Shown piece after piece: positions 23,123 through 31,510 of a DNA stretch of 64,000 bases. The DNA lies in NCBI GenBank assembly GCA_036497285.1, contig DASXJR010000007.1:62001-126000 (forward strand), in the 5' to 3' direction. Position numbers and translations under genes: made by a program. Below the pieces are notes generated by a model that saw nothing but the letters and a program-made list of their open reading frames with translations, was not told where the DNA came from and did no database searches. Within the stretch, counting starts at the first letter, position 1. Every line of letters starts with the position of its first letter. This DNA comes from RYN-133 sp036497285. GTDB lineage: Bacteria; Actinomycetota; Actinomycetes; Mycobacteriales; Jatrophihabitantaceae.

Positions 23123-26100
23123 CTCAGATCGGCCTCCACCTGCCGCAGCCAGTGCTTGTTGCCGCATGCGGTTGCCACGTCGCGGGCCTGCGCGTAGTGC
23201 GCCCCCGCGTCGTCCGGCCGGCTGAGCGTCGCGGCGAGCCTGCCGAGCGCCCGGGCGACCGGCGTGAGGGCGTAGCCGTTCGAGCCGGCACCGGCGACGA
23301 TGCCGGCGAACGGCAGCAGCAGTTCGTACAGGCGTGCGGCGTGCTCGACGGCGCCGCAGGCCGCGGCGGCGAGCGCCTGGCAGGTGTGGAAGATCGTGTA
23401 CAGGAAGTCGGGCAGCACCGGCGGCAGCATGTCGAGCACGCGGCGGGCCTCGTCGAGTTCGCCGGCCTCGGCCAGCGCCAGCACGTACAGGTGCCCGGCT
23501 GCCGGGATCGCGTTCTCGTAGATGCCGCGCAACTCGTCGAGCAGCTCCGGCAGGCGGCCCAGCGTGTAGAACACGGTCGTGCGCGCCAGCACGAACCCGC
23601 CGCTCGCATCGACCGTGCCGCGGCGCAACTGCGGCCCGAACGCGTCCGCGTACCGCTCGAGCGCGCGCTCGGGGTCGCCGCTCATGTGCGCGACCATGCC
23701 CTCGAGATGGTTGGCGAGGAAGGTCCCCTGCTGCAGCTGGAACTGCCGGGCGAGCCCACGCGACCGCGCCAGGTGGTCGCGGGCAGCCGCGAGATCGCCT
23801 TGCATTGCGAGGTCGGCGACTTGCATCGTGTGAATGATCACCTCGAACGCGGGATCAGCGAAGCGCCCGGTGACCTGCTCCAGTTCGCGGCACAGCGCCG
23901 TCCGTTCCGCGCCGCGCAGCTCCGCGGGGAACACCTCGGTGCCCGCCACGAGGATCAGCCCGAGCAGCTGGTCGTCGCCGATGTCCCGTGCGAGCGCCAG
24001 CCCAGCGGTGTAGGCCGATTCGCAGCGCGGATCCTTGGCCTGACTCGTCTCGCGCACCAGTGTGATCAACGCCCGGCACCGCCTCCGGTCGTCGAGGTCG
24101 GCGTCGAGCACCTGCTCGATCCGAGCGATGAAGGCATGGTCGATCTCGGCATACCCGCGCAGGTTGGTGCGCAACCCGGCGATCGTGCCGCAGGCGACCG
24201 CGTCGGCCTGAACGAGCGGATCGCCGGTGCGCAGGGCCAGCTCCAGCGCCTCGTCGCGCACCCGCTCCGCCTCGACCGACGCCGCCGACCGGATCAACGC
24301 GGGCACCTGCTGGCACATCACCTCGACGACCGGGCGCACGTCGTGGTCAGGCACCAGTTCGAGGCAGCGACGCGCCTCGGCCCAAAGATCCGCCTCGGTG
24401 TCGAACGCGAACGCGGCCCGGGCCAACTTGGCGGCCGCTTCGCAGTGTTGCGCGGCTCGCTGCCCGGTGGCCGGGGTCGCGGCGCGGGCGGCATGGTGCG
24501 CGAGCGCCACGAGATCGTTCGGGTAGAGCTCGGCGATCGCGTCGGCCACGCGCCCGTGCCAACGCACGCGGCGCAGTTGCGGAACGCCGGCGTACAGCGT
24601 CTCGCGTACGACGAAGTGCGAGAACCGCACCGTACCCGGGCCGGGTTCGACCAGCAGGTCGCTGATCAGCCCGGCTTCGAGCGCGTCGAGCACTCGGTCC
24701 TCGTCCACCTCGGCGGCCCGGGTGAGCACCGCGACGTCGACGTCTCGTCCGATCACCGCCGCCAACCGCAGGAGTGAGACCGATTCCTCGGGCAGCCGCG
24801 CCAGCCGCCGCCGTAGCACGTCCACGACGCCGTCCGGCACCTGCGACGTTGCGACGAGCTCGCCCTCGCTCGCCAGCAGCCGCGCACTCTCCTTGAGGAA
24901 GAACGGGTTGCCCTCCGTCCGTTCGGCCAGGGCATGGACGAGCGCGGGCGTCGGAGTCTTGTTGGTCACCCCGGCGACGAGTGCGGCGATCTCGGCGTCG
25001 TCCAGCCCGGCCAGCCGCAGCCGCAGCGGCTCGAACCGGGCGACGGTGGCGAGCAGGTCATCGAGCGCGGCGGTGTTCTCCGGACGGTACGCGAGCACGA
25101 ACAGCGCCGGCTCGGGCAGCGCGCGCTCGACCAACGCCGTCAGCAGCGACCGGGTCTCGAAGTCGGCACGGTGTACGTCGTCGAGCAGGATCGCCACCGG
25201 CCGTCCGCGACCCGCGAGCCACCCGCCGACCGCATCATGCACGCGGAACCGGCCGACCACTGTCGCGTCGCGGCGCTGGTCGCCGAGCAGCGGATCGAGC
25301 AGGGCGACAGTGTCCGCGGGCGCGCCGAGACCGCGCAGCGCCTCGACCCAGGCCCAGGCCGGCGGCCGGCTGTCGTCCTCCGGGCAGTGCCCGATCGTGA
25401 CCTCCCAATCCCCGGCCGCCAGATCGTCATGCAGCCGGGCGAGCAGCGCCGACTTGCCGCCACCTGGCTCGGCGGCCACCAGCGCCACGGCGGGGCGCCC
25501 CGGCGCCGCCGTCCGGCCCGCGCGGAGCAGCGCCTGGCGCTCGGGCGCCCGCCCGACGAACCCCGACTCGACGGGCGCGACGACCGGCGCGGCGGGTGCG
25601 GCGGCCGCCCGGACCGGTGCGAGTGGAACCGGCACGGCCTGGTTGCGCACGTCGCGTTCCAACGCCGCCAGCGCAGGGCCGGGATCGACGCCGAGTTCGT
25701 CCGAGAGCACCTCGCGGGCCCTGCGCAACGTCGCGAGCGCGTCGCCCTGCCGACCGGCCAGGTACTGGCTCAGTGCGAGCAGCCGCCAGGGCTCCTCGCG
25801 CAGCGGCAGGTCGTGCACCAGCCGCTCGGCCTCGGCCACGGCCTCGCCGGCCTGCTCCGCCCGAACCCGGGCATCGACGAGTCGCTCGCGGGCGACCAGG
25901 CGCAACTCGTCCAGTCGGGCCGCCTCCGGCGCGGCCCAGGACTCGTGCGCGAACTCGGCCAGGGCAGCGCCGCGCCACAACGAGAGCGCCGCCTCCAGGG
26001 TGGCCACGGCGGCGGGGGCGTCCTGCTCGGCGGCGGCACGAACCAGGCGCTCGAAACGCCAGGCGTCCACGGCGTCCGCGTCGATCCGCACCGCGTAGCC

Positions 26101-26385
26101 GGGCGCCGCGCTGACGAGATAACTCGACGGCATCCGCGGTGCACGATCCGGCTCGAGCGCGCGGCGCAGGTTGGACACGTAGACCTGCAGCGCCCCGATC
26201 GCGCGGGGCGGCGGCTCGCCACGCCACAGGTCGTCGATGAGCCGGTCGACCGAGACGACCTCCCCGTGCGCGACCAGCAACAGCGCGAGCACCGCACGCT
26301 GACGCGGGCCGCCGAGATCGGCGGCCCGCTCGGCGACGTCCGCCTCGAGAGTCCCGAGCAGGCGGACGGTGAGATGAGGACTCAT
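23119..26385 (-). CDS. Large SARP/BTAD regulator with AAA ATPase
   Basis: A 1088-aa transcriptional regulator. Residues about 1-95 form an OmpR-like winged helix (VRLLGTLEADVAERAADLGG, RQRAVLALLLVAHGEVVSVD). Residues about 96-250 are the BTAD domain (ALEPDRAPRMPSSYLVSAAP, WRGAALAEFAHESWAAPEAA). Residues about 275-520 are an AAA/NACHT-type module with Walker A AAEPGGGKSALL and Walker B VAILLDDVHRAD. The rest is TPR-like helices. This is the AfsR/large-SARP pattern that activates secondary metabolism or stress genes. An inverted repeat 50 bp upstream may be its operator. No biosynthetic cluster adjoins it. Confidence 0.92.
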   Translation of the reverse strand: MSPHLTVRLLGTLEADVAERAADLGGPRQRAVLALLLVAHGEVVSVDRLIDDLWRGEPPPRAIGALQVYVSNLRRALEPDRAPRMPSSYLVSAAPGYAVRIDADAVDAWRFERLVRAAAEQDAPAAVATLEAALSLWRGAALAEFAHESWAAPEAARLDELRLVARERLVDARVRAEQAGEAVAEAERLVHDLPLREEPWRLLALSQYLAGRQGDALATLRRAREVLSDELGVDPGPALAALERDVRNQAVPVPLAPVRAAAAPAAPVVAPVESGFVGRAPERQALLRAGRTAAPGRPAVALVAAEPGGGKSALLARLHDDLAAGDWEVTIGHCPEDDSRPPAWAWVEALRGLGAPADTVALLDPLLGDQRRDATVVGRFRVHDAVGGWLAGRGRPVAILLDDVHRADFETRSLLTALVERALPEPALFVLAYRPENTAALDDLLATVARFEPLRLRLAGLDDAEIAALVAGVTNKTPTPALVHALAERTEGNPFFLKESARLLASEGELVATSQVPDGVVDVLRRRLARLPEESVSLLRLAAVIGRDVDVAVLTRAAEVDEDRVLDALEAGLISDLLVEPGPGTVRFSHFVVRETLYAGVPQLRRVRWHGRVADAIAELYPNDLVALAHHAARAATPATGQRAAQHCEAAAKLARAAFAFDTEADLWAEARRCLELVPDHDVRPVVEVMCQQVPALIRSAASVEAERVRDEALELALRTGDPLVQADAVACGTIAGLRTNLRGYAEIDHAFIARIEQVLDADLDDRRRCRALITLVRETSQAKDPRCESAYTAGLALARDIGDDQLLGLILVAGTEVFPAELRGAERTALCRELEQVTGRFADPAFEVIIHTMQVADLAMQGDLAAARDHLARSRGLARQFQLQQGTFLANHLEGMVAHMSGDPERALERYADAFGPQLRRGTVDASGGFVLARTTVFYTLGRLPELLDELRGIYENAIPAAGHLYVLALAEAGELDEARRVLDMLPPVLPDFLYTIFHTCQALAAAACGAVEHAARLYELLLPFAGIVAGAGSNGYALTPVARALGRLAATLSRPDDAGAHYAQARDVATACGNKHWLRQVEADLS

Positions 26386-26434
26386 TGGTGCGGCAAACCT
26401 ACCCGCGCGGTTGTTGATCAGGTTCTACTCCAGG

Positions 26435-26465
26435 ATGTTCGGTTTGGCCTGGCTGAACCGAACAT
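26435..26465. promoter_or_regulatory. Inverted repeat upstream of the BTAD regulator
   Basis: ATGTTCGGTT (26435-26444) and AACCGAACAT (26456-26465) are perfect 10-bp arms with an 11-bp spacer, centred about 65 bp upstream of the BTAD start. TGATCA motifs flank it on both sides (26415-26420 and about 26480-26485). Suggests a dimeric regulator binding at the BTAD promoter; autoregulation is a guess. Confidence 0.5.
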
Positions 26466-26514
26466 GCGGGAGGAAAACGTGATCATTTGCCACGGAAGCA
26501 GACCGCTGAACGCG

Positions 26515-26548
26515 ACGCGAGTGGTCACCTTTCGGTGACCACTCGCGT
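26515..26548. terminator. Hairpin downstream of the csbD-like pair
   Basis: ACGCGAGTGGTCACC (26515-26529) pairs perfectly with 26534-26548 around a four-base loop, a 15-bp GC-rich stem 16 bp after the CsbD-like stop. No T-tract, as common for actinobacterial terminators. The GTGGTCA core resembles element B. Confidence 0.6.
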
Positions 26549-26563
26549 TACGAGAATTTCAGC

Positions 26564-26770
26564 TCATTGGTTCTCGAGAGACTCCTGCTCCTTCTCCAGA
26601 GCGTCGGCCTTCTTCTCGTGAGCCTGTGCCTTGGCGCGGGCCTCGGTCTCTTCGGTCTCGGCCTCGCCCTTCGTCTGCTGGGCGTTGCCTTCGGCCTGCA
26701 GCTCGTCGTTGTCGGTGACGTCCCCGGCCTTCTCCTTGGCCGCTCCCTTGATCTTCTCCCCGAGACCCAT
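26564..26770 (-). CDS. CsbD-family stress protein
   Basis: A 68-aa hydrophilic protein. The start MGLGEKIKGAAKEKAGDVTD and the following ELQAEGNAQQTKGEAE are the CsbD signature; the rest is an Ala/Glu/Lys-rich helix. CsbD proteins are general-stress (SigB-type) genes in other bacteria; molecular role unknown. Its ATG overlaps the stop of the upstream CsbD-like gene (TGATG), so both are one transcript. Confidence 0.88.
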   Translation of the reverse strand: MGLGEKIKGAAKEKAGDVTDNDELQAEGNAQQTKGEAETEETEARAKAQAHEKKADALEKEQESLENQ

Positions 26771-27033
26771 CAGCTCTGCACCGCTTCCTTCGTCTTCTGC
26801 GCGCTCTTCTGCGCGCTCTGAGCACTGCTCGCCTTGGCCTGGTGCGACCTGGCCTCGAGCGCGGCCCGGACGGCCTTCAGTCGCTCGGTGCCCTTGTCCT
26901 GCTGCACCTGTCCGGCCTTGCGCAGCCGGTCGTTGTTGCCGACCGTGCCGGCGATTTCCTTACCCAGACCCACGACCTTGTCGAGCAGGCCGGAAGCGTT
27001 CTTCGGGTCGATACGCGGAATCTGAAGTTGCAT
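26770..27033 (-). CDS. Small CsbD-like hydrophilic protein
   Basis: An 87-aa charged protein with no membrane segment. The middle (GKEIAGTVGNNDRLRKAGQVQ and QDKGTERLKAVRAA) resembles the CsbD repeat with the conserved ND(R/E)L-x-K-x-G-x2-Q-x2-KG pattern, so it is probably a diverged CsbD relative. The Ala/Ser/Gln/Lys-rich C-terminus is low-complexity and helical. ATG at 27033 has GGGGAG upstream; a 19-codon longer frame lacks one. First gene of a two-gene operon. Confidence 0.75.
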   Translation of the reverse strand: MQLQIPRIDPKNASGLLDKVVGLGKEIAGTVGNNDRLRKAGQVQQDKGTERLKAVRAALEARSHQAKASSAQSAQKSAQKTKEAVQS

Positions 27034-27133
27034 GATGCTCCCCTCTCGCATTTCGCGTATTTCGCGTTCAACGAGGGGGTACCCACTCACCCCGGACCTT
27101 CCACAGCCGGTGTGAGTGGGGCCACCGTGGGGA

Positions 27134-27784
27134 TCAGGAGGCAGTGCCGACGTAGTAGGCCGTCCGCACCCGCCGGATGACGATCGCGTGGGGTGTGTTG
27201 TTCCTCGTGTTGTTCACGACGTGAACGGTCCACGGGTTGAACGAGCGGTTGATGCCGTCGCCACGGCCGTAGATTCCGTTGTGGCTGCAGCTGTAGTGGC
27301 CGAACCAGTTCGGGTGTCCGTTGACCATGGGCCAGGCTCCGCCGTTGCGAATCGTGCAGTAGCTGCCGGTGAACAGGGTCAGCGCCTGCGGGGACGGATG
27401 ATGCGGAGCATGCGTCGGCGCGATCGAGCCGGCGTACCGGACGCGGACGAGGTGCTTCTTCTGCGGATCGCGAAGACACAGCACCGTGTGGTTGCGCGAC
27501 TTCCAACAAGACATCGTGTACGCGGCGGACGGGCCGCAGTAGACGATGTTGTCGTCGACCGCGCTGGACGACGGCGACGGCAGCCCATGGCCGCAGTCGA
27601 GTCCGCCCTGGATGTGCCAGTTGGTCACGGTGTAGCCGGCGACCGGCGTGCCGTTGGCGTGCACCGGACGGACCACGATCTTCTGGGTGTGCGGCAGGGT
27701 CGCATTCGCGCTGAACACGGCGGTGGTGAGCGCGGTGGCCAGCGCAACGAGGGTGGCGCTGAGTAGGACGAGACAGCGGCGCAT
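27134..27784 (-). CDS. Secreted protein of unknown function, cysteine-bearing
   Basis: A 216-aa exported protein I do not recognise. A signal peptide (MRRCLVLLSATLVALATALT to SANA) leads into a mature part with seven cysteines, including CGHG, YCGP, SCWK, LCLR, YCTI and SCSHN, and many Asn, His and Trp. The spacing suggests disulfides and a compact beta-rich fold. No catalytic motif is recognisable. It is monocistronic between the CsbD-like pair and the epimerase genes. Confidence 0.75.
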   Translation of the reverse strand: MRRCLVLLSATLVALATALTTAVFSANATLPHTQKIVVRPVHANGTPVAGYTVTNWHIQGGLDCGHGLPSPSSSAVDDNIVYCGPSAAYTMSCWKSRNHTVLCLRDPQKKHLVRVRYAGSIAPTHAPHHPSPQALTLFTGSYCTIRNGGAWPMVNGHPNWFGHYSCSHNGIYGRGDGINRSFNPWTVHVVNNTRNNTPHAIVIRRVRTAYYVGTAS

Positions 27785-27917
27785 CGGATCGTTCCAATCG
27801 ACGAAGTGGTTGCTGTTGCAGTGATGAGCCGGCTAGGACGTGGGTGATACACCCCGTGACGACTCGTAGAAGAGACACCGCGCCGCGCCCCTACGTTGCA
27901 CCACCTGAAGCCGATGA

Positions 27918-28859
27918 TCAGCTGCGCAGCAACCCGTCGTGCTCGACGAGCCAGTTCACCGCCTCCTGGACGGCCTGCTCGCTGGTGTACTGCGGCACGT
28001 AACCCAGCACGGCCTTCGCCTTGGCGATGGTCATGACGTGGCTGCGCTGCAGGTGCTCGCGACTCGACGCCGCGTACTCCGCGGTCGTCTGCGCCTCGAA
28101 CTCGGCCCACGTAACAGGTCGAAACGCCGCCGTGTGTCCGAACCACGACGCCGCGACCTCCGCGAGCCCACGGGTCGACACGGCGCGCTCGGACACCACA
28201 TGGAACGCCTCGCCGATGGCAGCGTCGCAGCCCACCGCGAGTTCGAACACCGCGGCGACATCGGCGGCGTGCACATGGTGCATCGTCGCGACGCCGTCAT
28301 TGGGCACCGCGAGTTCGAGCCCCTCGGCGATCGTGCGCCACACCTTCGGGTCGAGGTTGCCGACCGGGTTGATCACGGGCCAGCCCGGTCCGCTGATGTG
28401 GCCCGGATGCAGCACCACGGCGGGCACGTCCGAGTCGAGCACGATGCTTTCGATCTCAGCCTTCTTGGTGCCGTACTCGCCATAGGGACGGCGCGCGTCC
28501 GACTCACGGGTGGGTGCCGCGAGCGTGGGGCCGTGCACCCAGATCGTCCCGCACATCAACAACCGGTCGATGTTGCCGGCCAGCCCCGCCACGAGCTCGG
28601 TCGCCGAGCGCGGCTCGAAGCAGATCATGTCGATCACCACGTCGGGGCGCATGCCGAGCACCTTGTCGACGAACGTCCCGTCGGCTTCGGCCACTTCGCG
28701 GTCGAGCAGCACCGACTCCACCGAGTCCCAGGCTTCGTCTGCGCGGTACGGCTGGTGCTTGCCGCGGCTGACCGCGACCACGTCGTGCCCGGACCGAACC
28801 AGGGACGGGACGAGGTAGCCGCCGACGTGGCCGGTGGCCCCGAGAACGACGACGCGCAT
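27918..28859 (-). CDS. NAD-dependent epimerase/dehydratase (extended SDR)
   Basis: A 313-aa Rossmann protein. It opens with VVVLGATGHVGGYLVPSL (GxxGxxG cofactor loop), then CGTIWVHGPTLAAPT with YGEYGTKKAEIE, the YxxxK active-site region, and VVLHPGHISGPGWP. Similar proteins act on nucleotide sugars or small carbonyl compounds. The ATG at 28859 overlaps the stop of the upstream SDR (TGATG); a much longer open frame upstream is the shadow of that gene. Substrate unknown. Confidence 0.88.
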   Translation of the reverse strand: MRVVVLGATGHVGGYLVPSLVRSGHDVVAVSRGKHQPYRADEAWDSVESVLLDREVAEADGTFVDKVLGMRPDVVIDMICFEPRSATELVAGLAGNIDRLLMCGTIWVHGPTLAAPTRESDARRPYGEYGTKKAEIESIVLDSDVPAVVLHPGHISGPGWPVINPVGNLDPKVWRTIAEGLELAVPNDGVATMHHVHAADVAAVFELAVGCDAAIGEAFHVVSERAVSTRGLAEVAASWFGHTAAFRPVTWAEFEAQTTAEYAASSREHLQRSHVMTIAKAKAVLGYVPQYTSEQAVQEAVNWLVEHDGLLRS

Positions 28860-29695
28860 CAGCGGCCCACCTCGTCGCGCCACGAGTGCATGGGCTGCCA
28901 GCCGAACAGCTCCTTGGCCCGGTCGTTGGCAAGCAGGGTCTGGTAGGTCGCCACCTCGCGGCGCAGTTCGACGTCGGGGAAGACCTCCGCGAGCAGTTCG
29001 GTCGACGGGCGATCCATCACCGTGTCGTCGTTGGCGATGATCGCCACGTCGACACCGGTCGTGGCCGCCTCGAGCGCATGCCGGAACGCCGACGCGGCAT
29101 CGCGCGCGTCGATGTAGCCCCACATGTTCCACTTCCGCGAGATGGCGTCGGGCCAGTAGCCGGGGAACGCCTGATAGTCCTCGGGGTCGAGAACGTTGGA
29201 CAGGCGGAGCGCGACGAACGGGATGCCCGACCATCCCGACACCTGCTCGGCCATCGCCTCCGCCACCACCTTCGACAGCGAGTAGGTCGACGTCGGGAAG
29301 GGATAGTGGTCCTCGTCGACAGGGGCGTACTTCGGCGGGATGTCGAAGGGCAGCCCGAGGGTGGTCTCGCTCGAGGCCCACACCACGCGGTCGACCTTGC
29401 GGTCCGCAGCGGCAAGGAACACGTTCGTGTTCATCGCATTGTTCTGGTTGATCGTGTGCGCGGGCGTGAACAACTCCGGGGCTGGGATGTTCGCCAGGTG
29501 GGCGATCGCGTCCATCCCGGACATGATGTCGACGGCCTGGCCGTAGTCGGTCAGGTCCGCTCTGGTGAACGGCGCGGGGCAGTCCGGCAGGTTGGGTGCA
29601 ATGTCGGTGGCGAGCACGTCGTGCCCGTTGTCGACCAGGTCGCGCACGACCCACTTGCCTGCTTTGCCTGACGCTCCGGTGACGAGAACTCGCAT
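28859..29695 (-). CDS. NAD-dependent epimerase/dehydratase (extended SDR)
   Basis: A 278-aa extended SDR with VLVTGASGKAGKWVVRDLVD at the N-terminus, DLTDYGQAVDIMSGMDAIAH (adenine pocket), WASSETTLGLP and the active-site YPFPTSTYSLSKVVAE (YxxxK). It is the first gene of a two-gene operon with another SDR sharing a one-base overlap. The pair probably acts on the same sugar or carbonyl metabolite in sequence, but which is not evident. Divergent from a thioesterase gene. Confidence 0.88.
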   Translation of the reverse strand: MRVLVTGASGKAGKWVVRDLVDNGHDVLATDIAPNLPDCPAPFTRADLTDYGQAVDIMSGMDAIAHLANIPAPELFTPAHTINQNNAMNTNVFLAAADRKVDRVVWASSETTLGLPFDIPPKYAPVDEDHYPFPTSTYSLSKVVAEAMAEQVSGWSGIPFVALRLSNVLDPEDYQAFPGYWPDAISRKWNMWGYIDARDAASAFRHALEAATTGVDVAIIANDDTVMDRPSTELLAEVFPDVELRREVATYQTLLANDRAKELFGWQPMHSWRDEVGR

Positions 29696-29780
29696 GCTTC
29701 GATGCTTCCCCCTGCGGACCGGTGGATGTCACTCGGGGTCGCGATCATGCCGCTCCTGCCCGTGCAGCAGACTTCGAACG

Positions 29781-30227
29781 GTGACAGGCGATTCCGTCCC
29801 GCTCGCGGCTGACTTCCCCGTCTTCCGGCCGACGCAGACCAGATGGTCGGACAACGACCACTACGGACACGTGAACAACGTCGTGTACTACGAGTGGTTC
29901 GACACGGCCGTGAACGGCTGGCTCATCGAGGCGAGCGGCTGCGACATCCGCGCGCTGCCGGCGATCGGGGTCGTGGCCGAGACGTCCTGCCGGTTCCTGC
30001 GCGAGCTGGCGTTTCCCGACCGCGTGCTCACCGGGATTCGTCTCGAGCGGCGCGGCAATTCGAGTGTCGTCTACGAGCTGGCGATCTTCCGCGAGGTCGA
30101 CGGTGCACCGGAAGACCCGGCGTGCGCACGCGGCCGCTTCGTGCATGTGTACGTCGACGCGGTGACCCGTCGTCCGGTGCCGATCCCGGACGCGATCGGC
30201 CACGCGCTCGACCGATTGGAGAGCTGA
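29781..30227 (+). CDS. 4-hydroxybenzoyl-CoA-type acyl-CoA thioesterase
   Basis: A 148-aa single hotdog protein. The sequence TRWSDNDHYGHVNNVVYYEW contains the catalytic Asp and the HVNN motif of the 4HBT/YbgC family. GTG start at 29781; upstream codons in the frame have no other support. Two bases separate it from the transhydrogenase-like gene, so they form an operon. Should hydrolyse an acyl-CoA, perhaps one linked to gamma-hydroxy acid turnover by its neighbour. Confidence 0.87.
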   Translation: MTGDSVPLAADFPVFRPTQTRWSDNDHYGHVNNVVYYEWFDTAVNGWLIEASGCDIRALPAIGVVAETSCRFLRELAFPDRVLTGIRLERRGNSSVVYELAIFREVDGAPEDPACARGRFVHVYVDAVTRRPVPIPDAIGHALDRLES

Positions 30228-30229
30228 CG

Positions 30230-31504
30230 ATGACCTTCCCTGCTCCGGACCGCGCCGAGACGGTGTTCACCTACGGCGCCCCGCAGTTGAAGTTCGGCCC
30301 GGGCGCGTCGGCGGAGATCGGCCATGACCTGTCGCTGATGAACGTCGCACGCACGGCGGTGGTGACCGACGCCGGGCTCGCCTCGACCGGGCTGCCGCAG
30401 CGGATCGCCGAACAGATCGAGGGATTCGGCATCGGCTGCGTGGTCTTCGACGGCGTGCACATCGAGCCCACCGACGAAAGCATCGCTGCTGCTGTCGAAT
30501 GGGCACGTTCGCACGGTCCGCTCGACGCGTTCGTTGCTGTCGGCGGCGGGTCCACGATCGACACCGCGAAGGCGATGAACCTGCTGACCACCAACGACGG
30601 TGAGGTCAGCGACTACCTGAATCCCCCGATCGGTGCCGGACGGGCGCCGTCGCGGCCGCTGCATCCGCTCGTCGCCGTGCCCACCACGACCGGGACGGGC
30701 GCCGAGTCGACCACCGTGTGCGTGCTCGATGTCTTGTCGCTGCAGGTGAAGACGGGCATCAGCCATCCGGCGCTGCGGCCGACCCTGGCCGTCGTGGATC
30801 CGGAGCTGACGCTCACCCAGCCCGCAGGCGTTACCGCCGCTGCGGGCATGGACATCCTGTGCCACGCGCTCGAGAGCTACACCGCACGTCCGTATTCGGC
30901 CTTCGAGGCCAAGCAGCCTGCACAGCGCCTGCCGTACTGCGGGGCCAACCCGATCTCGGACATGTGGTCGGAGCGGGCGCTCGAGTTGCTCGGTCGCTCG
31001 TTCCGCCGTGCCGTCGCCGACGGCGCCGACCGCGACGCGCGCTACGACATGGCGGTGGCGGCGACCTTCGCCGGGCTCGGGTTCGGCAACGCCGGTGTGC
31101 ACATCCCGCACGCCAACGCCTATCCGATCGCCGGGCGGGTGCGGTCATTCCGTCCTGCCGGGTATCCGTCGCACGAGCCGCTGGTCCCACACGGCATGGC
31201 GGTGGGGCTCACCGCATCGGAAGCGTTCCGGTTCACCTTCGCCGCGAACCCACAACGGCACCTGCGCGCAGCGCTCCTGCTCACGCCGGACGCGTCGGGA
31301 TCGGACGCCGGCGTACTGCCGGACGCGATCGCCGCACTCATGCGCGACATCGGGATGCCCGACGGCCTGGCCGCGGTCGGCTACGCGGACGCGGACGTCC
31401 CCGATCTGGTCGACGGCAGCATCAAGCAGCAGCGCCTGCTCGGGCTGAGCCCGCGTCCCGTGACCGAAGACGACCTGGCCGACATCTTCCGCCGCTCCAT
31501 GTAA
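30230..31504 (+). CDS. Iron-containing alcohol dehydrogenase, hydroxyacid-oxoacid transhydrogenase-like
   Basis: A 424-aa group III metal-dependent alcohol dehydrogenase close to the ADHFE1/HOT branch. NAD-binding DAFVAVGGGSTIDTAKAMN and VAVPTTTGTGAEST are followed by metal ligands in AAAGMDILCHALESYTARP and GNAGVHIPHANAYPIAG. The insertions YCGANPISDMWSERAL and SYPSH-type segments fit the transhydrogenase subfamily, which interconverts 4-hydroxybutyrate and 2-oxoglutarate. Starts two bases after the thioesterase stop. Enzyme class is firm; the precise substrate is from family resemblance. Confidence 0.87.
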   Translation: MTFPAPDRAETVFTYGAPQLKFGPGASAEIGHDLSLMNVARTAVVTDAGLASTGLPQRIAEQIEGFGIGCVVFDGVHIEPTDESIAAAVEWARSHGPLDAFVAVGGGSTIDTAKAMNLLTTNDGEVSDYLNPPIGAGRAPSRPLHPLVAVPTTTGTGAESTTVCVLDVLSLQVKTGISHPALRPTLAVVDPELTLTQPAGVTAAAGMDILCHALESYTARPYSAFEAKQPAQRLPYCGANPISDMWSERALELLGRSFRRAVADGADRDARYDMAVAATFAGLGFGNAGVHIPHANAYPIAGRVRSFRPAGYPSHEPLVPHGMAVGLTASEAFRFTFAANPQRHLRAALLLTPDASGSDAGVLPDAIAALMRDIGMPDGLAAVGYADADVPDLVDGSIKQQRLLGLSPRPVTEDDLADIFRRSM

Positions 31505-31510
31505 GGGTGG

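Noticed and set aside
24934..26538. Long plus-strand open frame (534 codons) opposite the BTAD regulator
   Set aside because: It is antisense to a gene with complete HTH, BTAD and ATPase motifs; its translation is Arg/Gln/Gly-rich low-complexity, as expected for a high-GC shadow frame.
26515..26548. Third copy of element B
   Set aside because: Shares only the GTGGTCA core and has a single simple stem; length and nested design do not match, so annotated as a hairpin.
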